Positions 12,663 through 24,900 of a stretch of DNA of 64,000 nt are shown here, piece by piece. This stretch comes from Paragonimus westermani (Eukaryota; Platyhelminthes; Trematoda; Plagiorchiida; Troglotrematidae). The stretch is from assembly GCA_008508345.1 (NCBI GenBank), contig QNGE01000948.1, positions 53,188 through 117,187 of the forward strand, read 5' to 3'. Below the pieces are notes generated by a model. It ran no database searches. It was not told where the DNA came from and worked only from the letters and a program-made list of their open reading frames with translations. How positions within the stretch are numbered: the stretch's first letter is position 1; every line of letters begins with the position of its first letter. Both the position numbers and the translations under genes were made by a program.

Positions 12663-12937
12663 ATGGCGCAGTTTAAGGTTCAGCAGAACGATTTGACCAA
12701 GTTTTGGCCAATGCTTCTGGATTATAGTCGTCGAGAGTGCTATCAGTTGCTTCGCCGTCTCGAATTAGAAGCATACGGGAAACTTGTTTCAGTTTTCAGA
12801 GCACAAGGAGTTCTGACTAGTGAAAAACGGCGGTTTCTTCACAAGCTGCAACGGTTTTTGAGTGTTTCAAGCGATCGTCATAAAGCGGAAGTCAGGCGTG
12901 CTTTGAACGATGAAGAACTAGCTACAATATCCGAAAC
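12663..12937 (+). CDS. EMSY: EMSY-like coding exon 1 (ENT domain)
   Basis: Begins at ATG 12663, preceded by the acceptor TTTTTTGTGCTTCCAG at 12650. It codes for nearly the whole helical ENT domain, including the conserved ARG-rich RAEVRRA-type helix, here KAEVRRALNDEE. Ends in phase 2 at the donor GTAGGT (12938). Confidence 0.88.
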
Positions 12938-15900
12938 GTAGGTGCTCTTGTGTATTTTTTCATTAACGTTATCCAGAATATGTGGCAAAGAAGTCACTGA
13001 AGAATGGATTTTGGAGGGCAAACGTGTTGCACCGATTTTACATCGCCCGAGTCCTGTAACTGCTTACCTAAAAGATGCGAACACAGCGTCTTACGAACAG
13101 CTTTCTCAAAATTGCTCTCTCCCGCCGCCTTGCGAAACTATTTCTTCGAGGAAGCCAGCCGATTCACTTCGCAAGGACCGTAGACTTTTCAATATGCTTT
13201 CTCTGAAAAAGCATGAGCATCCGGTAAAAGTTAGTCTGTCACCGTTTTTCAAGTATTTCGCACGTTGAAATTCACCAAAACATTGCTATGAAAGCGTATA
13301 TCCTTAGGCTTAGTGATTCGCGTCACTGAACCACTGCAGAACCTTCATTTAGTTACCATACCCATATTCTTTTCAGTTGCTCGCTTGTTTCTGGTCGAGT
13401 TAAGTATCTGTCTGTCGCATCGCAAAGCGTTTGGTAACATATTCTCAGTCGAGTCGCAGTGGTCCAGAGACTGACATTTTTTTTCAGACCCAGGTAGAAC
13501 CAGTCGTGATAACCACTATTCGGATTGAGAGTCATGTAGTTGACAGTGTTCTTCATCATAACCGCACTGTCGCGAGCGCTTTTTAAAAGCATAGGGCCAT
13601 ATTTGTCTTAGATTCCAGGGTAAATATGAGGTGCATTTTTTGCAGAATAATTTACTTGACTGACACTCCACGACAGGATCAGACGATTTTCTGACGGTGA
13701 CTGTTACTTTCGGAGTGTTCAGCTATATCCGAAGCGTTTACATTACACTTCTTTGTCCCAGGCTGGGGTCGTCGAATCATGCAGGTAATAAAGAATGTAC
13801 CACACTTTTGTAAGTGTACCGTTTCGCACAGTCTTTGTCCGCAAGATTTCTCTTTCTGTCATTGTGATCGATTTTCACTAACAGATGGCTCATCCTCAGG
13901 TGCAACTCGCTCTTGCTAGATTCAACACAAGTTAGCTCTAACTAATTTCTCACTCTTGTTATTGAAGATTTGGAGACTTTCAGTTTTACCATGCGGCGAG
14001 TTCGTCTCCTGTCCGATTATCACGCCTGTTTGCCTAAGCAAACCAACATATTTCCACCTTGTTCGTGCGGGTATCCCTGGGTTATTGCTGAGCTGAATAG
14101 GGTAATATCAGCTATCTGGTATAGGGGCTGCGTTCCCCAATCTTCATACAACCGAATTTGTTTCAGATCACTTGAAGCTTACTTCTCGATAGACTAGTTG
14201 GTTTCACGCCATCCTGATCGGCAGAATGCTGACGAGGTCACCATGGGAAATCAGTCCGGTCAACTTGTCACATGTTGCGCAATCGTTCTGTGAAAAGATG
14301 GCTTACATTAAGAAAAAATTAAACCCCAGCGAACCTAAATCAGAATCGCAGAAATTACAGCACGTCTGACTTTGAGCGTATTATCTTCACTTATCAGCAC
14401 GCTGATTTTTTTCTGTGCGATTAAGGGATACCTGGAACAAAGAATTGCCTCTCCAAATCAGGCAAAGTTTCCACCACGACCTGGGTGCCTTAACAGTTAA
14501 ATCAGACATTATTACGAATCACAAATGTGCTGATTACCTTCACAGACATGCCTGGTGTCGCTGGTCGATTGATATTCAGCCCAGAGTTCAAGGTAGTTTC
14601 GCGGATCGACTGGGTTTAGAAGGGTGGATTATCTCAGTATTAGATTACAAAATTGTCAGTTGGATCAAAGAAGTCTAGAGGTGTTGCATCGAATTATATC
14701 TGTTTTGATGAACAGCTTACCGGAAGTGGCCGGCTAAGAAAAATGTATAACAAAGACGAAAGAAGTCTGTTTTGGTCGACAACAACTAGTTTCCTTTGAT
14801 ATGGGCAGGTGCTACACGTATGGCATCAGTGCTTGGTTTCTATACGAACAGTTCGACGATGATTGAGTGGTAGCGATCTATGCTGCTGGCGCCCTAGTTT
14901 TGCACTTCTGGTAGGTGTTTTCAACAAAAGCATTAGAATTTGCTCAGACAGTGTGAATTTACTTGTGACACGGTGAACAACTGATTAACTTGGTTGGACG
15001 AGTCGCGATTTCTTTAGAGACATGTGAACCGTGAGGTGAGCTCTATCTTGTTGTCCACATCGAGCGAGTTAACGCCTGAAATAAGAGTCGTGTCGCCAAA
15101 TCTTAGCCGCACTACGTACATGTGTGAAGGGGACGTTAGTGAGCTGATCGTCACAAGCAGTGGGGATACAAAGCGTAACTCGTGCCAGTATGTTTTTTTT
15201 ACGATGAATGTGGTGAGTGTTTTTCTTTCGATATTCAATTCCATCAGGTACCTGAAATGGATGAACCGTAGAATACCACTAGGATGTGTGCCATTTTCGC
15301 AACAAACTGGTCCCGCGCAAACCACCGGAATTCTAAAATAACGAAAAGCACATGGTCACAGATAGAGCAGTGAGCGGAGATGCCCATCTTGGGTCAGTCT
15401 ACGCCATGGCGTTATTGCCATACTAACCTCATCATACATGGATTAGGTGACTCAGTATTCGAATTCCTGAACCAACACCAGGTGACAGTATGTCTGAGTA
15501 GCAGTCGTTCTGTTTTGCTTACACTGTCGAAGTTGAATCATGCAAATGTGCAAGACGGTTATTTGTACCTGTTCTTTGACGGTTGATCAGCTGAATTCGC
15601 TCTCCGGAGCTATCAGGCTGTGGTTTACTTAGTGGCATCCTGTAAAGAGGGTTGGAATCTCGGTAGACTTGCTTATACTTTTGTTAAAGGTGGTGTGAGT
15701 TCCATACATGCTTGGAAAGGAACTTAGACAAGTGAAAAAAATAACTTCGTAATCTTAGTCAGGCGTATTACCGAAGAAGTTTGACTGCAACATCACAAAA
15801 CCCCATCTTCTGCCGTGGACTGCTAGGCTAGTCAAAGAACGATAACTGTGATTGAGTGAACAGTTCGAGGTGTACTATGAATTCCTGTGCCTCCGCTGTG

Positions 15901-18900
15901 TCTAAACCCAGTCGAAAGTTTATACGATTACGTTAGTCACAAAATATCACCATCACTTATATTGATGATGTAATCTAAAGTACGACACGGGAGTTGGTTT
16001 GTTACCAAAACATGCAGTATCGACTGGTGTTGTCAGGATCAGTTCTGCTTCTCTTGTGAAGCTGGTAGACATTTCTATCTTCATCGTATCCACTTTTAGG
16101 GGACCTGTCTATGTACGTGTTATGGTACATGTTTGAACTATACGCTTTCCATGCCGATACAGTAATTTGATCTAACGCAGGCTGATAGGCTAAATTAGAC
16201 ATGCCAGTGTAATATGGAACTAACTGAGCACAAACTTGTTCGCGTTATTTTGGACGTCTGCACCACTGTTGAAGAATTGTCATAAGTACCTATCTATTCA
16301 ATGTTTAGTTAGGCATGGGTACTCTGTCAGCTGGATTATGGTTGTCCGTAGTAGGGATGACAATTTAGAATAATTTAAAGTTAACAGGAAAGATAATGTA
16401 CATCTTTATTTAGATTGGTGCGTTGTTGTTGCGTACTGTCGTGTCTGGCGGTGGTTTCTTTATCCTTGGCGACTTCAGCATCTTATTCTCCTGTTGGTCT
16501 TTCCTGACAGGTTTCAACTAAAACACCATATTTCGAATGAAATCCAGTGTGTGCTAACTTGTCTTTCACACTTGCATCCAGAACTGTGCTTAGTTCGAAA
16601 CGATGTTTTGCCGTGTACCTTGGTACTGCTGGGTCATCTACAATTCTCGGGGCAGTCCATCACCACCTATAGAAGCCGCTCTGCGCTCATTTCAAAGGTC
16701 ACTTGAATACACCCTAAGGTCAAGGCAAGCTGATAACTTCCGCACAACAGTTCGGCAATGTTGCTATAATGAAAAGTACGTAGATATCAGTAAATGCGTA
16801 CGAGTAGATATACATGGAATCTGTGAAATGGCACGCCCTAAAAACGCTTTCGGCTGTCAATGGTTGAACATAAGTAATGGTGCCCACGTTCAATATGGCA
16901 ACGAATTCCAATTTCATCTGGATATAATTATGCCATCAGTCACGTTACTTACAAAAACGGTAGTAGGCGGTGAGTCAAGAGAAAATTCAAAGTAGTGTTC
17001 ACTGGCTTTATTCACTATTCATTGTTTTACATATTTGTCATCCTCTCTAGAAACAACTCTACCCACTACCTTTCCCTTACGCGGTCGTTGTTCATTGATT
17101 TGCCCAGACAAACGCTGTCGTGAATGTGATAATCCTATATCAAAATTCCGCTTAAGTTTTGCGCTAGCCTTTTTTGCCACCAAACTACCCTCGAATAGTT
17201 ATTTCATTGTGTTTTATTCATTAGGTCCCCATGGCGGATAAGAGCACTGAGACATCGAGGTCCCTGTATAGTTCCCCGCTCCTTGTGGAGCTAGATTCGA
17301 TGGAGAAGAATCAGGTGTCGGTCCCGCGTGCTGAGTACGAGATCACGTGTGAGACAGAGTCTGCAATGACGGTGTTCACGTCGACGACCATGGAGAATGG
17401 CCATGCGCAGAGTAGTGCTCAGTCCACCGCATTCTCTGACGCTTCGGTCCGAACGCAAAAGGAACCGTATGGATCGCAGTATCTTGGCCATCTCCATAAC
17501 CATTATGGCGACACTGACTCCCAACAATCTCATCAAGACAGCTCTACTCACCTCACACTAGATAATGCAGTTTCAACGGGTAAACTTCATGAACTCGTCC
17601 ACAGTTCTGTGGTCAAGTCTGCTGTTAACCCTATGGCTATTTACTCATCTCAGTCGCCAAGGAAACGTACCGTCTCCGCCAACTTGATTGGTGAAGTCCC
17701 AACCACCTCGAGTACTCTACTTAATCTTGTCCATGCCCCCACTAGCTTTCCTGTGACAATGGGTCGACGAGTTGTGACACCTCATTCGCTTCCCACTTCC
17801 ATTAATACTCCCGAGGTTCAATTTGTCATTGCTGCTGGATCTGTTAATCCGGCAATGTCATACGCTGCGCGTTTAGCTCAACCTTCAATGCACAAAGCTC
17901 ATTCACCGATCAGCACGAAGACAGCCTTGCATTGTTCTAATGTTCTGACTGCTACTGGCGTTAGCCACTCGCCGACTCGATCACAGTCCCAGTTGGTGCT
18001 TCAAATGTGCAACAGGTCAGCCTCTGAACCGGCTCGAGTATCCGTAAGTTTCTTGCCACTGTTTCATCTCTTTATCTCGTATTTACTTTGCTCAGCTATA
18101 GACGCCACTTGATTACAACGTTTTCCAGCTCATCACCCCTCACCTGCTCGAGCACCACGTCCCCGTCAGTCTCTTAATTTTGAAAACGCTAAGTCGTCTC
18201 CACACGGAACATAACCTGCTTGGACAGCTTGGACGTTATTTGATATAATCCTATGTAATCCGCTTACATGTTCCAGTGGTACAGCGGTGACTGAACACGG
18301 TGCAACTGTACTGGTTTCTCAGCAGTCATCCGATTGTTAGCTGCAGGAAATTTTATCTCTCTCCCTCTCATTTTCAGACATTTAAACCATCCCTCTGTCA
18401 TCGCACTCATTTCTCTTCATCGCCTTCTGTTTGCCTCCACACTGCATCCTTTGGGTGAATGTCTTGTACACCATCTCACTTAGGTCGACTTTGTGGGTGC
18501 AAGTGCTCTCTCAGGTTTGCTGGACATTTTAAGACTTTATTATTTTTCTTGATTTAGGATTCAGGAATCTACAGCATCCATGGGTGAAAATTTTATCAGT
18601 TACTGCACAGAACCGTAATCTGTAGTGCGTCTGGTCTTTCTCTGCACTTATTCCATGTTATATGGCACTATGTCTACTCATATGCTAAACAATGTTTTTA
18701 AAACAGTTCATTCCCTTCAGAAGTTTGAACAAAACCGTTGGAACACGAAAACTGGCAGATGCAAGCATTTCGTATTGACTCGTCAGTGTTTTTTCTACCA
18801 CCATTTGTTTTTTACGTAATGTGAGCCATATGCACCGTCTAACAGGTCCTGTCCTTGTGTGAACACAGGTTAAGCTAATCTGGGATATGACGATGTTTCT

Positions 18901-21900
18901 ATCATGAGGTTTAAATCTTCGCTACTCGGGCATCCGATGAATGTTTTCATTGGATGATGGAATTACAAGTTTCATTGATTATCTCGTTTACCGTATTCTC
19001 AACTCTACCCACTGGATTGATTGGTTGCATGAATCGGAACATCTGTTCACAACAGTAATGTATGGGTTCGAGTCTGCTCAGAGTTGTTGCAAGCAAAAAG
19101 CTGGTCGTTGAATCTACATTTTATAGTAAATTTGTAGATTGATGTTCATAGTACGTGGTGACGGTGGAGCGGGCTGCCACATGTTGTATTTCCTTGTAAC
19201 TGTTACAGTTCACTGGATATATAACGGACAAAAATCTTGAATTGTTTACGATGAGCCTCCTCACTGTCTGCATAGATGAAAGTTTTGCTTTACCACACGG
19301 AGGTTTTGAGTCCAAATTGCTATCCTACTCTTTCCATCTGTTTACCGGCTTACATCCAGGAATGACATTGATAGTGATGATGAGAGCTATAGGTCGTTCG
19401 TTGTAGAAACCTGGGATTAAGGACTTACCTTGACCACAATAGTGTTAGCTAGCTTAAGTTCAACTGATGCGTTAGTTTGGTGGTTTGTGTTTTTCACTAG
19501 GCATTCTGTACTCCTGGAAAAACTTCCACGGTTTCCGGATTACTGTGTCCTTGTTTCAACGCCGTTTCTATTTTTTTACCTAATCACACAACTTACGCTT
19601 GTTTTGTACCTGGGTTTTGTTTCATTCGTGTCCCCGACGTCCTGCACAGAATTTTGTTTGGTGCCCTTTTATGTCTAACTTTTAATCATCCGTGAAGTCC
19701 GTGGTGTACGTACTCTTGCCAACGAAGGTGGTGGCGACTACTCACAGTCTTCGGGATCGAACAGGGACAACATAAACATAGGGTCAATCGATGAGTTTGC
19801 CTACTTCAATAGCTGTCTATATTCATGAATAGGTTCTGGAATAGCACTAATTTTAGTACAAAAATGATTGTCTCTCGGCCCATCTTGCCACCTTCATATC
19901 GACTGATCAACCAATCAACTGAATAGTGAGACTTTACGTTGAATGCTTTACTGAGTGTTTTCTGCTTTGATGATCTCCGACCGTCGTTTAGGACACTAGT
20001 GCATCGACCTACCAACGTATGCCATCCAATTCGGCTACCTCGTTGTTCGTGCCGACTAGACCTACGCCTTCGCCTATCAGTCGGACCTATTCCCACACAA
20101 CCGCGCCCCAACAAGTCAACCACTTCAAAACGCCAACAGTCGAAGCACGTGTGCAACCAGTATCACGGACTATTATGCGTACATCCACTTCGGACGCATC
20201 AGAAATTCGCTCGTTTTCTAACACTGCGAACCCTACAATATCGATCGTCCAAAGCTTCCAAGGTAAACCTGTGTGCGTTTACTTTTGCTTGGTGTCCCTT
20301 TCGATTCATTACAGCTTTTTGGAGCATCAGCTGTTGTGTACGTAGTAGTGTTGACGATTATTCCGGTTTATATTTTCTTATATTATTGCAACCCAACTGT
20401 AGTCTGTAGCACGTTTTTCTCTACATTCTCAGGTCGTTTGCTTTGGTTTCTATTCTGTTAGACAGTACCCATCGACGTTTTGGCTTGAGATTTCTGGTTC
20501 GTAATAACACTTTACCTGCCATTTGATATTCAGGTGTTCCCAACTCGTCCAGTCGACTTCATGGCGCTAGCACCGTGGTGCTACCCCATGTAGATTCGCC
20601 ATCGCGTCTAGCTGTTGGCAATTCATTGTTAGCCAAAAACACAATCCCTCTGGCCACATTACCGACAAACCAACTGCTTTCAGGGGCCGCAACCAATGCG
20701 GACAGTACCACCCCATCTTCCAAGAGGCTAGTCTGTTCGACGAGCACATTGTTGATGCCACCTTCTTCGAACACTTCGAGTACCAACAGCAACAATGTGG
20801 TTGTATTCCAACGAGGTTTGTGTTTTGTTCAACGTGTTGCGTTTTTCTAAACTTACGCTCGGTGTACTGAATAATGCGCTAGCCTCCTATGTTTGTTGTG
20901 GTTTAAAACAACGACCTATCCGGTCGCACTTTGACTTGCCTCTGCCAATGACTATCTTCTTTTCCAGCCTTTTAAACTACTGGGTTATGCTCGCTCTTTG
21001 ATGTGGTGTCAACAATAATGAACCTTAACAATAGACTTTTTCAGCGTGATGTACATGCGACCCGTCGTGTTTAGCCACCGCTCTGCTTTTCATCTGCGAA
21101 GCACACATCCTTCAATCATCGAAGTGAATTGTCTGCACATGTCGGTATAAATCATCCGTTTACCCCAATGCTTCTTCTGATCTTTTACATCACTTGTGGT
21201 TGCCCAGTAGAACTACTCTTTACGGAAATCATATCAAGACTAACGTTGTCTACCTCATCAACTGAAAGTTCAACGTTTACGTATTTACATCCATCGCAAC
21301 AACCACTTACACACTTTTGGTGTCGGCAAGTATCCTCCTGTTTATATGCTAATCTCGATAGGTTAGTAAACGTGATGCTTACTTCACTGTGTCGGTCTTT
21401 GAGGAAGTTCTAGACCGCATATGTAAGTGTGAGCACATGACTACTAAAAACTACCGCATGAATATGTAGACATGCTGTTATCTGTACTGTTCACACGGTT
21501 CAAACAAGTCTTACTAAATATCATGTAGTAATCTGTTCAAGAGTGGATATACACGAAATTCCACAATAGTTTGTAAAGTGCGTGAAATTGGAGATCCGAC
21601 ACAGCTTTTCGGTGTATATGGAGATAGTCCAACATAAGCAACTCGTATCGGGGTTCGGTGTATGCTTCTATGATTTATACAGCAACGCAGTCTGCTTCGA
21701 ATGTGTTTGAGATGGAATCGATGTCTTATTTTCTGCCGATTGAACCATTCAAACCGTGCCTGTTTATCGGTTTAATTTCTTATTTCTGACTCGGTGTACT
21801 AATAATGGCATATTCATATGCCTCGACGCGCCTTTTACCTTTCACAATACTTTTCCACACCGTCCGTTTTGAACAGCACCAGGTCGCAAACAGCCGTCTT

Positions 21901-24900
21901 CCACAATCAAACTCAGTTCAATGCCTGTTGGTTTGGCAACTTGTATCACGTCAACTTCTGTGGCCACTGTGACCACCTCCACTTCCGGATTGATTGGGAA
22001 CCGTCCAATTCGAATTCTGGGCTTGCCTGCCACCTTAATTGCATCCACGGCCACTGCCGATCCATTGTTTACTCGTCCCAGCTCGGCACTTCCTGCATGC
22101 CCCGTGTCGCTGCCGTCGACGGTCAGTCATCCTTCTATGTGGTATACTTGTCGGTTCCAGAATAAGCCTGTATTGTTTTCGTTCTGATTAGCCTCGTTAA
22201 TTTTTAACTTTCGAGTTCTGTTTAGATTGCTGCTTCTGTGTCGTAATATTTTTGCGCTGGCTTCCGCCCACCTTAGTGCTTATCAGTATCTGCGTTGTTA
22301 TTGCACACGAAGGAATTACCGAAAGTGGATGGAAAAACATTCGGGCATTTGTTTTTATTTTGGTGCTTTAGACGATGTTTGTTGTTGAAATTCAACTTTC
22401 CACGCTCGATCCCCATATCACGAAGGTCAGGGTAAACTCATATTATGTGAGTTTTGTCTGACCGAAGGCATATACCTTCAAACACGCTGACAGTGCTTAT
22501 CCGATGCATCTCCCTTTGAATATATAACCTAATGTACTGCTGCCTATCGCTACATTTGACTGTTTTGAACACTGCTAAAGTCGGTTACTTTCTTCCTCTA
22601 TTTTATAGCCTTCCGAATCGGACGAAACCGCACCCCCTACGGAGGATTTCATTCCGGCTCTCCTACACCGCGCTTCTAGTCTTCGAGCTAGTTTGGACGT
22701 CGACTTGGATGCGGATGAGGCTGGCCTTCAGGAATTTCCGTCCACTCATCACACATCGGGCTCACTACAGTCTTCTACTGTGGTCTCTGCCGGACAGCCG
22801 GATGGTACGGAATTCGAAAATGATAATGGCCTACCTATTGTTCCGCGAAGTGAACTCATCGAATCATCGAACGTCTATGCTTCTCCGAGCGTTTGCAAAC
22901 TAGCCAATTCTCCCGTAGATGTAAGCACGTTTTGGCTTCTATGACGAGGCATACAAGTAGATTATCTGTTAAATCCCAACGAATTCCGGCCTTTTAGTGT
23001 CCTACTTCCTGATGGCCATCATAGTTTCTGACTAATACACTGTTTGGTAAACAGATTCTCTTCGTCCCACTATTACATCGACAGCCAAGTAATCATAACC
23101 AATATGATTGTCGGAGGGATTATAAACCCTCCTAATTCAAAAGTATTTATGCTGTAGGTGATGTTGGTTGACATGGAGGACCCCATCTGATATCGAAAAC
23201 TTCAAGTTGTGATCGATTTGGAAGTAATGGGTCAGCCTATCCTGAGGCACAGTGAATAAGTAATTGATATCCATCACCGTGTGCGACAAACGTAGTCAAA
23301 GTTATTCTCTACCGCTGAACGATATCGTTAGTTTTATACCTATTGCTTAGTGCGCCGAATGTCGTGATCGTCCGCTCAGTGAGCAGAGTACTTTTTGTTT
23401 GTAGAAATCGTTTCTTATTGCTTTATTCTTCAGTAGAAAGACAATACTGCTAATGCCATAAAACCTGATCTCCTATGTACTTAGGAAATCAGGTCCCCAC
23501 TACCTAAGCCTTTATTCACAGTCGGTAATTTGATGTGCACCTCCACCATACCGTCTGTTCCGCAGTCGGAAAGCAACCTGTGTTTCAAATAAGATCTCGT
23601 CATTTCTTGTCTTGGTCGGTCCTTTTTTGCGTGAGAATGCAGAACGCGACAGTTTTGTACACAAACAAAGCTTAGTTACAAAGTGACTTTATACAATATT
23701 TAATAATAATGGCGATAATACTAATAATAATAACGGTGACCGAAGGTTGGTTACCTCTCGATCGGGAGGCCACTTACATTATGGTGGCACTACTTAACAT
23801 TTCAGAGATATTTGGTCACCATTTCATTTGAGAATTTCGGCACAACGTTTACTCATGCTACTAATCAAACTTTTGCGTTCCATCGAAGCATTCTACGCTT
23901 TCTGTATGAGTTTCATCGGTTGTCCCTTTGACTAGCAAGTTTGATTATTACATCATCTATCTGATGGTCTCCGCAGATTCTCAGTTAGTTTACAATCGAG
24001 GCTCTACAGCAAATCTCCCGACATCTGGGTCTTACATGTGCCACAGTTATCTTGCTACTTTTCACCACTGTATTGGCCTGCATATTGCAACAATTTAAAA
24101 CAAAGTGCTTGAATATATGATTGAGTATTCGACTATCCTTAGGAAAATATAAATTTCAACTTCTTGCACGAAACAGAAAATAGTGTGCTCCGCAGTCTAA
24201 CCCATTCGTTTTTCCTGTTAATCCTGCAACGACACTCTTCGTTAAGAACTGCGATAAACAAGTAGAGAGGGTCCTTTCGAGATTTTGTGAATTGTGTTCG
24301 TTGAAAACACCGTCTCGTAAGTACCTCCACAGTGCCGCGGTTTTCGTCTGAATTATGTAATTCCTCCTCCCAGTTCGTTTCGTATCGGTATAATGCTCAT
24401 AAGCACCAATGTAGTTGTTCACCACCGTTTCCGACCTCTTTGGAGTCATCCGGTTTCTGTAATGCTACGATCCGTTGCGCGCAACGTCAAAACGTGGCCT
24501 CGCCCAAAATGTATTAGTTGTACTCTAAGTATTTGTAGGGGGAAAAGGTCCCAGCAGTTTATCTGTTTTTGGAACAAATGGATTCGTGACAGCTACTCGC
24601 CAAGCTACTATCATTCTGTTTATCGGTTCATGACCGCTTTGGTCAGAATACAACTCAACGTTTACTTTATATCCATTCCAGACGCGAAGATACGCCGACA
24701 CACCTTATAGTTGCCGGAGGGCCATTTTTTTATCTTCCTCACCAGCTATTAATATATCAATTTTGCTTGTGATAAGATCTTGCTTACACTAACCATTTTC
24801 ATTTTTTCCTTCTCTTCAAAATCTTCATTGGTTTACTAAAAATTTCCTAAATTCCTTTTGCTGAAAGATGATCTTTTAATTCCTGAGGAGACAGTGACAG

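Noticed and set aside
17231..18112. 293-codon frame starting at ATG 17231 as a stand-alone gene
   Set aside because: A splice acceptor lies six bases upstream, a GTAAGT donor lies at 18044, and phases fit the EMSY-like exons. It is an internal exon.
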